64,000 nt of DNA, from NCBI RefSeq assembly GCF_030915505.1, contig NZ_CP133265.1, positions 3,810,001 through 3,874,000 on the forward strand. The letters run 5' to 3'. Source of the stretch: Neobacillus sp. OS1-2. GTDB taxonomy: Bacteria > Bacillota > Bacilli > Bacillales > Cytobacillaceae. Shown one piece after another: positions 1 to 10,000 of the stretch (positions are counted from its first letter, which is position 1; every line of letters begins with the position of its first letter). The position numbers and the translations under genes are program-made. The notes under the pieces were generated by a model, which worked only from the letters and a program-made list of their open reading frames with translations, did not search any database and had not been told where the DNA came from.

Positions 1-36
1 CAAACAAAAGGCAGAATCGATTGATCCTGCCCCGCA

Positions 37-828
37 TTAGTCACCGTTAAACATATCAAAAATTCCGCGGGCAATGCTACCTTCATCTTTCGCTCCACCT
101 CTAGAAGGGGCAGCGGCAAATACACGGCTCGCAAGCCTGCTAAACGGCAGCGATTGGATCCAAACAGAACCCGGTCCTTTTAAAGTGGCAAAGAATAACC
201 CTTCGCCGCCGAACATGGCGGTTTTAATCCCTTTTACGAATTCAATATTGTAGTTAACATTACTAGTCATTGCTACCAAACAGCCTGTATCCACTCGCAA
301 GGTCTGGCCTGGGAGAAGTTCTTTTCTCGTAATCGTTCCGCCGGCATGGACGAAGCACATTCCGTCTCCTTCGAGTTTTTGCATAATAAAGCCTTCGCCG
401 CCGAAGAAACCAACCCCCATTTTACGTTGGAACTCTATGCCGACCTGTACGCCTTTGGCAGCAGCAAGAAAGGCATCCTTTTGACAGATAATTTTTCCGC
501 CAAGTTCACTTAAATCCATTGGAATAATTTTGCCTGGATAGGGTGAGGCAAAAGAGACATGTTTCTTACCTATCCCCGTATTTGTAAAGGTTGTCATAAA
601 TAAGCTCTCACCAGTAATAACACGCTTACCGGCGCTGAATAGTTTACCCATTAATCCGCCACCGCTGCTGCTCGACCCGTCGCCAAAAATCGTCTCCATA
701 TGTATATCATCTTCCATCATCATAAAGCTTCCGGCTTCGGCCACAACTGTCTCTTGAGGATCAAGCTCTACCTCAACGAACTGCATATCATCACCATAAA
801 TCTTATAATCGATTTCGTGATTATTCAT
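37..828 (-). CDS. AIM24 / TIGR00266 family protein
   Basis: A 263-residue protein of the AIM24 (DUF124, TIGR00266) family, a beta-rich fold whose bacterial role is not established. The family look is clear: an N-terminal AEAGSFMMMEDDI segment, a glycine/serine-rich stretch (GDGSSSSGGG, about residues 50-60) and repeated G-x-G-x-F strands such as GVGFFGGEGFIMQKLEGDG. There is no signal peptide or membrane span. A start at 828 is chosen because GGGAGGG lies 8 bases upstream; the frame stays open to 870 but has no ribosome site there. It is transcribed away from the SulP gene. A 120-nt leader ending in a terminator hairpin lies just upstream and may control it. The family call is firm; the function is unknown. 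Confidence 0.85.
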   Translation of the reverse strand: MNNHEIDYKIYGDDMQFVEVELDPQETVVAEAGSFMMMEDDIHMETIFGDGSSSSGGGLMGKLFSAGKRVITGESLFMTTFTNTGIGKKHVSFASPYPGKIIPMDLSELGGKIICQKDAFLAAAKGVQVGIEFQRKMGVGFFGGEGFIMQKLEGDGMCFVHAGGTITRKELLPGQTLRVDTGCLVAMTSNVNYNIEFVKGIKTAMFGGEGLFFATLKGPGSVWIQSLPFSRLASRVFAAAPSRGGAKDEGSIARGIFDMFNGD

Positions 829-907
829 AACACAATCCCTCCCATTTTTTATTTTATAACTTATCTTCATTATAAAAAAGATAGGAAAGAAGTGCTAATT
901 ATATTTT

Positions 908-1027
908 CAAAAAAAAGAAGACGCCTGAGTAATCAGGCGTCTTCTGCGTATTGAGGCGAAAAACCACACTCCACATAGTGCGCTCCATTAAGGAATGTTT
1001 CTCGACTTACACAACTCAGCTCATCGC
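908..1027 (-). ncRNA. Unidentified structured leader or small RNA ending in an intrinsic terminator
   Basis: On the minus strand a good promoter (1062-1034) is followed by about 80 nt of foldable sequence and then a perfect 13-bp hairpin (945-933 with 928-916, loop 932-929) and a T run. The AIM24-family ATG lies 80 nt further on, so this is either a transcription-attenuating leader of that gene or a free small RNA. Visible pairings: an outer stem of GCG-A-T-GAG near the 5' end with CTC-A-T-CGC (two bulges), and a CGCACT/AGTGTG hairpin with a 6-nt loop. The 5' hexamer CTGAGT (1019-1014) is complementary to ACTCAG inside the terminator (930-925), a possible antiterminator. It does not match any riboswitch core I know. 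Confidence 0.5.
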
Positions 1028-1033
1028 TTTGCT

Positions 1034-1062
1034 ATTATAACATCTTACCGTACCAAACACAA
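1034..1062 (-). promoter_or_regulatory. Sigma-A-type promoter for the AIM24 leader
   Basis: On the minus strand: -35 TTGTGT, a 17-nt spacer, -10 TATAAT. The predicted transcript starts near 1027. It is divergent from the SulP promoter. Confidence 0.65.
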
Positions 1063-1086
1063 GTGAAATATTTTCGAATTAAATAC

Positions 1087-1115
1087 TTGATAATTATCCG
1101 CTATTATCATATATT
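1087..1115 (+). promoter_or_regulatory. Sigma-A-type promoter for the SulP-ArsR operon
   Basis: -35 TTGATA, a 17-nt spacer, -10 TATATT. The leader to the SulP start is about 40 nt. Confidence 0.55.
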
Positions 1116-1159
1116 CAAATAATCAGATATACAAAAATAACTAGATAAGAAGGGTGAAT

Positions 1160-2908
1160 ATGTTTACTGATAAAAGGTTCCATCATTATTCCTTAAGTAG
1201 CTTGCCAAAGGACCTCCTTGCAGGCGTGATTGTTGGGGTCATCGCGATTCCACTTGGCATGGCATTCGCCATTGCTTCAGGGGTGAAGCCAGAGTATGGA
1301 ATCTATACAACAATTGTTGCCGGGATTCTCATCTCCCTATGCGGCGGTTCAAAGTATCAAATTGGCGGGCCGACGGGTGCCTTCATTCCGATTTTGTTTG
1401 GAATTGTCATGACATACGGCTATGAAAATTTACTTATTGCCGGGTTTATGGCTGGGATTATTCTCCTGTTCATGGGGATATTCAAACTGGGATCCTTGAT
1501 TAAATATATTCCCAGACCGGTTACGATTGGATTCACGACCGGGATAGCTGTCACGATCTTCACGGGACAGATCGCTAGTTTCCTAGGATTAAAGGGGATA
1601 GAAAAGCATGAGGAGTTTATTAGAAACATTCAAGAAATTTTTACCCACCTTCATACAACCAGCCTATTTAGTGTAGTAACGGCAGCAATTTGTTTAGGAA
1701 CCGTAATTCTAACGCCAAAGATTGCACCAAAGGTTCCAGGACCGCTCATTGGATTAATTGTATCCACAATGGTTGCCACCTTGTTTTTCCCTGGTCAAGT
1801 GGCCACAATCGGAACTGCTTACGGTGAAATCCCTAGTACATTGCCGCAAATCCATATTCCGACTATTAATATGGAGATCATGATGAAACTACTTAAGCCG
1901 GCATTCATTATTGCCATGCTTGGCGGGATTGAATCTCTGCTTTCGGCAGTTGTGGCAGATGGGATGACGAATAGTAAGCATAACAGTAACAAGGAATTAA
2001 TCGGGCAGGGAATTGCCAACATACTTACGCCATTATTCGGTGGAATTCCAGCCACAGGTGCAATTGCCCGGACAGCAACGAATATTAAGAACGGAGCTAT
2101 TTCACCTTTTTCAGGTATTATTCACGGGATCGTCGTGTTACTTGTTCTGTTGTTTTTTGCACCATATGCTTCTTATATACCACTAGCAAGTATGGCGCCA
2201 ATCTTGATGGTGGTTGCCTGGAACATGAGTGAAAGAAAGGTATTCGCCCATATTTTAAAAATAAAATCCACTGATTCACTTGTCCTTGTTGTTACTTTTT
2301 TATTAACGGTTTTTGTTAATTTAACGATGGCAGTTGAGGTGGGACTAGTTATGTCTGCTATTCTTTTCGCCAAACGGATGAGTGATGTAATGGTGACGGA
2401 AAAGGTACTTCCAAATCCTCGGACCAAACATGAAAAAGTAGAAACGGGAATGGTAACAGACACACATGACTGTCCGCAAATCAGTATTTTTAATGTAGAG
2501 GGTCCGTTATTTTTTGGTGCGGCACTATCATTTGAAGAAACCATTATGAAGACGATTAATTATCGTCCAAAAATTCTTTTGCTTAGAATGGGTCGTGTTC
2601 CCTTTATTGATACTACAGGGGAAGCAAATTTAGCGCATATCGTTCACCATTTTTCGAAAAATGGTATAGTACTGATATCGGGTTTAAATTCGCAACCGGA
2701 AAAGGTTTTGAAAAAAACCGGGCTCTATGATGTCATTGGTGAGGAACATTTCTATGAACATACAGGGGAGGCCATTCAATACGCACTTGGGCAAATAAAT
2801 AAAAATGAATGTCTTGGCTGTAAACATTTTGCTTTTAGAGAGTGTAAGAAACTCTCAGCTGTAGAGGCAGTGGATAGCAGCAGGAAAAGACTTAAAGCTA
2901 CTTTCTAG
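1160..2908 (+). CDS. SulP/SLC26 family anion transporter with STAS domain
   Basis: A 582-residue integral membrane transporter of the SulP family, which moves sulfate, bicarbonate or similar anions. The N-terminal two thirds are hydrophobic spans, including family-typical stretches (AGVIVGVIAIPLGMAFAIASG; GGPTGAFIP; GGIPATGAIARTATN). A cytoplasmic STAS domain follows at about residues 435-545. The C-terminus carries a short cysteine tail, CLGC then REC (C-x2-C-x7-C), not part of the core fold. ATG 1160 is preferred over GTG 1154 because AGAAGGG ends just before it. An ArsR regulator follows 18 bp downstream and probably shares the transcript. The substrate cannot be read from sequence. Confidence 0.88.
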   Translation: MFTDKRFHHYSLSSLPKDLLAGVIVGVIAIPLGMAFAIASGVKPEYGIYTTIVAGILISLCGGSKYQIGGPTGAFIPILFGIVMTYGYENLLIAGFMAGIILLFMGIFKLGSLIKYIPRPVTIGFTTGIAVTIFTGQIASFLGLKGIEKHEEFIRNIQEIFTHLHTTSLFSVVTAAICLGTVILTPKIAPKVPGPLIGLIVSTMVATLFFPGQVATIGTAYGEIPSTLPQIHIPTINMEIMMKLLKPAFIIAMLGGIESLLSAVVADGMTNSKHNSNKELIGQGIANILTPLFGGIPATGAIARTATNIKNGAISPFSGIIHGIVVLLVLLFFAPYASYIPLASMAPILMVVAWNMSERKVFAHILKIKSTDSLVLVVTFLLTVFVNLTMAVEVGLVMSAILFAKRMSDVMVTEKVLPNPRTKHEKVETGMVTDTHDCPQISIFNVEGPLFFGAALSFEETIMKTINYRPKILLLRMGRVPFIDTTGEANLAHIVHHFSKNGIVLISGLNSQPEKVLKKTGLYDVIGEEHFYEHTGEAIQYALGQINKNECLGCKHFAFRECKKLSAVEAVDSSRKRLKATF

Positions 2909-2926
2909 TTTGGGGGTGATGATGAA

Positions 2927-3280
2927 TTGAATTTGGAAATGCAACGATTTAAGGCAGAATTTTTTAAAGCGTTAGCACATCCATTACGAATCCGTATATT
3001 AGAGCTGCTGGCAGAAGGGGATAAGAATGTGAACGAACTTCAAACTCTTGTAGGCAGCGAGGGCTCTGCTGTATCGCAGCAGCTTCAAGTGCTTCGTGCG
3101 AAAAATATTGTTTCTGGAACAAAGGAAGGTAATAAGGTTATTTACACTTTGAAGGATTCGATGATTATTGAATTGCTAGCCGTGGCAAAACAAATTTTTA
3201 ATAATCATCTTGTGGATACAATAACGATATTGGATAAATTTAAAGAGGATGAAGAAGATCCGGTAATGCCGAAGAATTAA
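2927..3280 (+). CDS. ArsR/SmtB-family winged-helix repressor
   Basis: A 117-residue winged-helix regulator. It has the ArsR signature FFKALAHPLRIRILELLAEG, a recognition-helix region (SEGSAVSQQLQVLRAKN) and the wing (GNKVIYTL). The protein contains no cysteine, so the classical metal-thiol sites of ArsR, CadC and SmtB are absent; it could instead respond to a small molecule or through other ligands. The TTG start at 2927 has GGGGGTGAT about 7 bases upstream. It sits 18 bp after the SulP gene and most likely autoregulates that operon. A terminator overlaps its stop codon. Confidence 0.85.
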   Translation: MNLEMQRFKAEFFKALAHPLRIRILELLAEGDKNVNELQTLVGSEGSAVSQQLQVLRAKNIVSGTKEGNKVIYTLKDSMIIELLAVAKQIFNNHLVDTITILDKFKEDEEDPVMPKN

Positions 3281-3300
3281 AAAATTTCTTCGGTTTTTTC
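3269..3300 (+). terminator. Intrinsic terminator of the SulP-ArsR operon
   Basis: CCGAAGAA (3269-3276) pairs with TTCTTCGG (3286-3293), followed by a T6 run. The stop codon of the ArsR gene lies in the loop. Confidence 0.75.
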
Positions 3301-3442
3301 TATTTGTAAGGTGGAAAAACGGATATTGTTATATTTTGGTAATTATCGGTTTTTTGTAATATTTAGCCCGTTTGTTCACCTGGTAAATAGATTACTATTA
3401 AAGTAGTAGTTGATATAGAAAAAATAGGGATGGTGATTGACA

Positions 3443-5254
3443 ATGTACGATTTAGTATTGCTTCATCCGCCAACAGTTTATGATTTCCGCAAAGAGATGC
3501 TGTTCACCGGCCCGATCAGCGATGTCGTTCCTTCTTCACCGGTGTTTGAAATGTATCCGATTGGTTTAACAAGTATCGGAGATTATTTAGAACGGTTCGG
3601 TTTAAAGGTGAAAATCATCAATATCGCTAACCGAATGCTCCTAAATCCTAATTTTGATGTGGAAAAGAAAATTAGAAAAATAAAGACGAAAGCGTTTGGG
3701 ATTGATCTCCATTGGCTGCCGCATGCACACGGAAGTGTCGAACTTGCAAAGATAATTAAGAAATATCATCCCGATACCCCTGTCATGTTCGGGGGCTTAT
3801 CCAGCACCTATTTTCACAAGGAGCTCATTGAATATCCTTTTATCGATTTTGTCCTACGAGGGGATACCACCGAAAAACTAATCCTCCTGTTGCTGAATCA
3901 ATTGGCGAAAAACGAAACGGACAGTTTTTATGATATACCGAATTTAACATGGAAAAAGGGCGATTCCTATCATTTTAATGAAATGACCTATGTCCCAGAT
4001 AGTTTGGATGAATTTAATTTACCTGGTTACCGGTATATCATCAGGTCGGTCTTTAAGTATTTTAATCTATTAGACCCGCTGCCATATAAAGGCTGGCTGC
4101 AGTATCCAAATACAGCCATTCTGACGTCAAAAGGGTGCACGTACAATTGTTTAATTTGTGGCGGTTCCAAAGATGCGTATGACCTTAATTGTAACCGGAA
4201 AAAGCTGGTGATGCGCTCGCCTCAAAAGATGCTCGAGGACATCGCGTTAATCCAACGATTTACCAGGGCGCCGATTTTCTTGTTAAACGATATTAGACAG
4301 GGTGGAAAAGGGTATGTTGATGAATTTTTAACAGGATTAGAACAGATGGACTTGAAGAATGAAATTGTTTTTGAGCTATTCAATTATGCAGATGAAGAGT
4401 TTTTCAAGCGGCTGAACAAAGCAATGCCCAAGTACAGTATTGAATTAACATTAGAGTCGGCAGATGAGGATATTCGAAAATTTAATGGAAAACTGCCATG
4501 TACGAATGTGAAGGTAATTGAAATGCTGCAGTATGCACTAAAACATAACTGTGCAAAAATTGATTTATTTTTCATGACGGGAATTCCCAATCAAGATTAC
4601 GACAGTGCAATAAGAAATGTAGATTTTTGTGAAAATATTCACAATGAATGCGGTGAAGATGTTCGAATCTCGTATTTCGTTGCCCCGCTTTCACCGTTTC
4701 TTGACCCCGGGAGCCCTGCTTTTGAACATCCGGAGAAATATGGCTATAAAAAATTCTGTCATAAGCTAGAAGACTTCCGGGCGGCCATGAAGCAGCCATC
4801 ATGGAAAAATATGCTGAGTTATGAAACGAATAAAATGACAAGGGAAGACATCGTGCGTGCTACCTACGATTCAGCGTTAAAATTAAATGAATTTAAATAC
4901 AAACATCATATCGTTTCAAAGGATGTTCACGATGAGGTAGCAGTTAAAATTGATAAATCAGTCGAATTTCTCAAACGATTAGATGAACTAGCACTATTAC
5001 CTGATCAAGAACAAAAAATAGAAATGGCAAAAATTAAGGAAGAGGTCGACAAGATTAATCGACACAGTATTTGTGGTAAGAATGAACTTAAATGGGAGGT
5101 GAAAAAGCTCTTTGCCGATTTCCCGTCTTTGACCTACATCGGGATGGAATTACTTGTAAAGGACATCATAAAAGGCATCAAGTGCCGATTAGGAAAAATT
5201 GATCGAAATATCGCGGTTATTCCAAACTCACAAAGCAATAATATGGAAAAATAG
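3443..5254 (+). CDS. B12-binding radical SAM protein
   Basis: A 603-residue enzyme with an N-terminal cobalamin-binding-type Rossmann region (about 1-150, starting YDLVLLHPPTVYDF) and a radical SAM domain whose 4Fe-4S motif is C-TYN-C-LI-C near residue 233. It resembles the TIGR04190 (Ta0216-like) subgroup, whose reaction is unknown. The last roughly 150 residues are charged and helical. ATG 3443 is chosen over TTG 3437 because GGTGAT ends 5 bases before it. It stands alone between two intergenic gaps, with no precursor peptide or B12 biosynthesis gene nearby, so no substrate can be inferred. The class assignment is strong; the function is open. Confidence 0.82.
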   Translation: MYDLVLLHPPTVYDFRKEMLFTGPISDVVPSSPVFEMYPIGLTSIGDYLERFGLKVKIINIANRMLLNPNFDVEKKIRKIKTKAFGIDLHWLPHAHGSVELAKIIKKYHPDTPVMFGGLSSTYFHKELIEYPFIDFVLRGDTTEKLILLLLNQLAKNETDSFYDIPNLTWKKGDSYHFNEMTYVPDSLDEFNLPGYRYIIRSVFKYFNLLDPLPYKGWLQYPNTAILTSKGCTYNCLICGGSKDAYDLNCNRKKLVMRSPQKMLEDIALIQRFTRAPIFLLNDIRQGGKGYVDEFLTGLEQMDLKNEIVFELFNYADEEFFKRLNKAMPKYSIELTLESADEDIRKFNGKLPCTNVKVIEMLQYALKHNCAKIDLFFMTGIPNQDYDSAIRNVDFCENIHNECGEDVRISYFVAPLSPFLDPGSPAFEHPEKYGYKKFCHKLEDFRAAMKQPSWKNMLSYETNKMTREDIVRATYDSALKLNEFKYKHHIVSKDVHDEVAVKIDKSVEFLKRLDELALLPDQEQKIEMAKIKEEVDKINRHSICGKNELKWEVKKLFADFPSLTYIGMELLVKDIIKGIKCRLGKIDRNIAVIPNSQSNNMEK

Positions 5255-5326
5255 CAATCTCTCATTTATCCTGAATAATAGGGGCGAAATGTAGAATTCT
5301 GTAGGTTTATGTCACCCTTTCCTTTA

Positions 5327-5514
5327 TTGACTTTTGGGCTATAAATATGGTAAATTATGAGTAGCCGTTGCACGAGATTAGATTTATATTTACACGCTTT
5401 GTTCAAAGTTTTAACCGATGTTTGGATGAGGAAATGAAAGTAAAGCTATCACGTTGTAATTTGGTGAATTTACACATGGCTTACGTGTATAAGCCAATAG
5501 GAGGATTTTTTTAC
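5327..5514 (+). promoter_or_regulatory. Promoter and long cold-shock leader of the csp gene
   Basis: -35 TTGACT (5327-5332), an 18-nt spacer and an extended -10 TGgTAAATT (5348-5356) predict a start near 5363. This leaves an untranslated leader of about 150 nt before the csp ATG. Long structured leaders of this kind are known to control csp mRNA stability and translation at low temperature. The ribosome site AGGAGG lies at the 3' end. Confidence 0.6.
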
Positions 5515-5715
5515 ATGAAAAACGGTAAAGTAAAATGGTTTAACTCAGAAAAAGGTTTCGGATTCATCGAAGCTGAAGACGGAAATGACGTATTCGTTCA
5601 TTATTCTGCTATCCAAACAGAAGGTTTCAAAACTTTAGAAGAAGGTCAAGAAGTATCTTTCGAAGTTGTTGAAGGTGCTCGTGGACCACAAGCTGCAAAC
5701 GTAACTAAAAAGTAA
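5515..5715 (+). CDS. Cold-shock protein, CspA/CspB family
   Basis: A 66-residue single-domain OB-fold RNA chaperone. Both nucleic-acid-binding motifs are present: [13 protein letters not shown] (RNP1) and DVFVHYSAI (RNP2). The length matches Bacillus CspB/C/D. The start at 5515 follows an AGGAGG sequence. The frame is open far upstream but that stretch is the leader, not protein. The gene is monocistronic with its own promoter, long leader and terminator. Which csp paralogue it is cannot be decided here. Confidence 0.95.
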   Translation: MKNGKVKWFNSEKGFGFIEAEDGNDVFVHYSAIQTEGFKTLEEGQEVSFEVVEGARGPQAANVTKK

Positions 5716-5733
5716 ATTTAATCCACTAATGAT

Positions 5734-5764
5734 AACAGCCCGGCAATGTGCCGGGCTGTTTTTT
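5734..5764 (+). terminator. Intrinsic terminator of the csp gene
   Basis: A perfect 12-bp stem (5734-5745 with 5749-5760), 3-nt loop and T run. Confidence 0.9.
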
Positions 5765-5881
5765 ACTGTCTTTGGTAATATATATGATTTCATTTGTTAG
5801 GATTTCCCGGCTCGTGATCAGCCCTATTTTGCTATAATAGTAGTATTGATAAAACGTAAAAATAGTAATTGGGGTGAAAAG

Positions 5882-7027
5882 ATGAAATTTATCCATACAG
5901 CGGATTGGCATTTAGGAAAGCTGGTTCATGGTGTCTATATGACAGAAAATCAACGAGAAGTACTCGAGCAATTCGTCGAAATTGTTGCTGAAGAAAAACC
6001 GGATGCAGTGGTTATTGCCGGTGATCTTTATGATCGTTCTGTACCGCCGACAGATGCTGTTGAGTTACTTGATGAAATTCTTTTTAAAATGAATGTCGAG
6101 TTAAAAACACCAATTGTAGCAATTGCCGGAAATCATGATAGTGCCGAGCGCCTGTCATTTGGTAGTTCGTGGTATAAGCATAGCCAATTTTATCTCTCGG
6201 GTAAATTATCGGACAGCTTTAAACCGGTGCAAATTGGCGGAGTGAATTTTTTCCTTGTACCCTATGCCGAACCCGGAATCGTTCGCCAGCTCCTTGGGGA
6301 TGAGTCCGTCCATTCCCATCAAGATGCAATGAAAGCTCTGATTGGTAAAATGGAGGAATTCATTAACCCGAATGAACCAAACGTCTTGGTTGGACATGCC
6401 TTTGTTTTGGGTGGTCAAACCTCAGACTCTGAACGGATATTATCGGTTGGGGGCTCTGGGTGTGTTGGAGCAGAATTGTTTGAACCCTTTTCCTATTCAG
6501 CACTTGGCCATCTCCACAGTCCTGATGCCATCAACCATCAAAAAGTCAAATATTCTGGCTCGCTCTTAAAATATTCTTTTTCCGAAGCAAAACAAAAAAA
6601 GTCTATTTCTATTGTTGAAATGGATGAAAAAGGAAACTTTACGCACCGCTATCGCTCACTTACGCCAAAACATGATATGCGGGAATTAGAAGGGCATCTA
6701 GAGGAGCTGTTGGATCCGCATTTTTATGAAAAAGAACAGCTTCATGACTTTTTAAAAATTACCCTTCTCGATGAAGGTGCGTTGATTGATCCGATTAATA
6801 AATTAAGGCAGGTTTATCCGAATGTTCTTCATCTGGAACGGAAGATTGATATCACCGATTTAAAGAAAAAACAGTCTTTTCATGCCCTCCGAAGCGAGAA
6901 AAAGTCAGAAATTGAGTTATTTGAACAATTTTATGCAGAAATGACCACCGCTGAATTTACAGATGATAAGAAAGTGGTAATGGCTGATATTATTGACAAA
7001 GTGTTGAGAGAGGGGGGCTTACATTGA
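5882..7027 (+). CDS. sbcD: Exonuclease SbcCD subunit D (Mre11-type nuclease)
   Basis: A 381-residue nuclease subunit of the SbcCD complex, which opens DNA hairpins and processes double-strand ends. All metallophosphoesterase motifs are visible in order: DWHLGK (residues 8-13), GDLYDR, GNHDS, GHAF and GHLH. The start at 5882 follows GGGGTGAAAAG. Its stop overlaps the sbcC start by 4 bases, the usual translational coupling for this pair. Length and order match B. subtilis sbcD. Confidence 0.97.
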   Translation: MKFIHTADWHLGKLVHGVYMTENQREVLEQFVEIVAEEKPDAVVIAGDLYDRSVPPTDAVELLDEILFKMNVELKTPIVAIAGNHDSAERLSFGSSWYKHSQFYLSGKLSDSFKPVQIGGVNFFLVPYAEPGIVRQLLGDESVHSHQDAMKALIGKMEEFINPNEPNVLVGHAFVLGGQTSDSERILSVGGSGCVGAELFEPFSYSALGHLHSPDAINHQKVKYSGSLLKYSFSEAKQKKSISIVEMDEKGNFTHRYRSLTPKHDMRELEGHLEELLDPHFYEKEQLHDFLKITLLDEGALIDPINKLRQVYPNVLHLERKIDITDLKKKQSFHALRSEKKSEIELFEQFYAEMTTAEFTDDKKVVMADIIDKVLREGGLH

Positions 7028-10000
7028 AACCATTGAAATTAACAATGCAGGCGTTTGGACCCTATGCTGGCAGGGAAGAGATTGACTTTACTTCATTAGG
7101 CAACCGCACGATGTTTGTCATTTCAGGAAAAACTGGAGCAGGCAAGACGACGATTTTTGATGCGATTAGTTATGCGATTTATGGTAAAGCAAGCGGTGAG
7201 GATCGTAATGGCCCAGAGCTCCGCAGTCAATTTGCTGCCAATGACTTGTTAACAGAGGTTTCACTAGATTTCTCCTTACGAAACAAGGTGTATTCAATTA
7301 CTCGGTCCCCACAGCAACCGAAGAAGAAAGACAAGGGTGACGGCTTTACACAGCTTGGCGCAAAGGCCGAATTATATATGTGGAATGAGGAAGGCGAGAA
7401 AACCCTGCTGGCAACAAAGATTAGTGATGTAGAGGAAAAGATAAAGGAAATCATGTTAATTGACGCGAATCAGTTCCGGCAAATCTTAATGATTCCGCAA
7501 GGAGAATTCCGCAAGCTGTTGACCTCTGACAGTAAGGATAAAGAAGTGATTTTACAGCGGCTGTTCCATACCCAGCTCTATAAAATGGTTGAGGACAAGT
7601 TAAAGGAAGAAGCGACGGTACTGAAAAAATCGGTTGAAGACCAAGTCCAAGCTCGCAATGAAGCCATTCGCCGTATTCAGGCAGTAACGAATGGAGAGCT
7701 CCTTGATTACCTGGAAGCGGGCAGCGTTAATGACACCGTTATTATGCCGCTGTTACAAGCTGAAATTGTAGGTTTGGCTGAAATGCTTGAACAACTGAAT
7801 TCCGATTATAGCAACAGGCTTCAGGAGCAGGACCGGTTAAAGGGGCAGTTATTCGAGGCAGAAGCAATCTTGAAACAGCTGCAAACAAGAGATGCATTAA
7901 AGAACCAAAAAGGGCAGCTTGAATCCCAAAAGGATTTATTTGTTGAAAAGGAGCTCCAGGTTCAGAATGCGCAAAAGGCTGCACTCCTTGCACAGCAGGA
8001 GGAGCTATGCCATCGCTTAAAACGAGATGCTGACAAACTGATGGGTGAAGTCCAAACGATTAAGGAAAGAATAGAAAACTTGGACGTGCTTGGTAGGCAG
8101 CATGAGGATGAGCTCCAAAAAGAGGTCAAACGTGAAAACGAGCGGCAGGCTGTCTTAGAAAAAGTGAATCAGTTGCTTAATATAAAAGAGGACGTATACT
8201 CGTATCATGCCTTAGTTAAGGAAACCTCGGTAAAAGCTACACTTTTAAACGCAGCTAAGGAAAAGTTGCAAAAGGCCGAAGGGAATCTGGTTCAAAATGA
8301 TGAAATAATGAAATCCCTTCAGCTGCAAAAGTCCGAGATTGAAAAAGGGCAGCTAACTTATTTGGAGAATGAGCGGCAAATGGAAAGGCTGCAAACCGAG
8401 CTTGACCGCTTTGAAAAATATGAAACGTTCTATGTACGCCACCAGACAGCAGTGGAAAACCTTAAGGCAATTACTGATCGATATGAAAATACGTTCGCAA
8501 AATTCATGGATGCCAAGGCACTTGTGGAGGACTTGGAAGGTAAATGGCTTCATGGACAGGCCACCCTCTTAGCTTCAAGACTCCAAACTGGAGAGGCTTG
8601 TCCTGTATGCGGCTCTGAGCACCATCCTTCTCCGGCAATAAGGCAGGATGGGAGCATTCCAAATGAACATGACATGAAGACGGCAAAAGAGCTTGCTGCC
8701 AAATGGGAAAAGGAAAAGTCTGCAGATGAAGCAAAGCTTTATCAGAGCCAGTCCACAGAAAAGATTCAGAAGGAAGCCCTTGCCGAAATGACAGCAGAAA
8801 TACGTGCAGTCCGAGCAGATTTTACCAAAAGCAATCTATCATTTGTGAAAGCTGAAACGATTGCAGCCAAAAACGCACTCAAACAGATTCAAGCCGATCT
8901 TGATAAGAAAATCAAACAACTTCATCAAATTAACCAAGAATGGGACAAAAGAGAATCTGATAAGATTCTGTTACAAAACGCAATCCAGCAATTTTCTACT
9001 GACGTGACAGAATTGACGGTGCAATACACGGAAAAGAACACGAATTTAACTAGAATGATGGATGTTATCCCTGAGAATTTGCGTTCGGAGGCGGAATACG
9101 AAAAGGCTTTTTTTACAGCAAAAAGTCAACATGAAAAATTGGTGAAGCAGTTAGAAGATGCACAGAAAAACTTACAGACAGTGAGAGAGAAGCTATCTAC
9201 TGAATCCGCTCGATTGAAGGATGCTGAGAAACATTTAGCCGATAAACAACATGAACTTACTCATGAACGAGAAATCTTTATCAAAAATTTAGCTGTGCAA
9301 GGCTTTGAAAAATATGGCATGTATGCTGCTTCTAAGCGTTCAGAGGAAGAGATACGTAGCCTTGAGGCTGAAATTCGCAGTTATCGTGAAGAGCTGCGTT
9401 CGGTTTCGGATAGGTTGAAGGAATTAACGGATTTGTTAGCAGAGGTCAAAACTCCGGATGTTGAAGGATTAAAGACTGAGCTTGCGAAACTGGGAATAGC
9501 CATCGAAGAAGTAAACCAAAAGAAGAATGATCTTTTTGTTAAAAAGCGTGATAATGAAGAAATTTATAACCGAGTTGAGCAATTGAATGAACGTATGAAG
9601 CTTTTAGAGGAACGGTATAAATTAATGGGTCATCTCTATGAAATAACCAAAGGACAAAATAATTTCCGGGTCACGTTTGAACGGTATGTGCTTGCCGCTT
9701 TCTTAGATGATATATTGCGAGAAGCCAATGTCCGCTTGCGAAAGATGACTTCCGGACGTTTTCAATTGTTAAGAAAAACGGACCGATCAAAAGGAAATGC
9801 CCAAAGCGGCTTGGAATTGCTTATCTTTGACCAATATACTGGTCAGGAACGCCATGTGAGAACCTTATCGGGCGGCGAAAGCTTTAAGGCATCCCTTTCA
9901 CTTGCATTAGGTCTAGCAGATGTGGTGCAAAACTATGCTGGCGGTGTCTCGTTGGAAACAATGTTTATCGATGAAGGGTTTGGCACGCTTGACCCTGAAT

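Noticed and set aside
700..954. Plus-strand open frame of 84 codons
   Set aside because: Antisense to the AIM24 gene start and runs through the terminator; no ribosome site.
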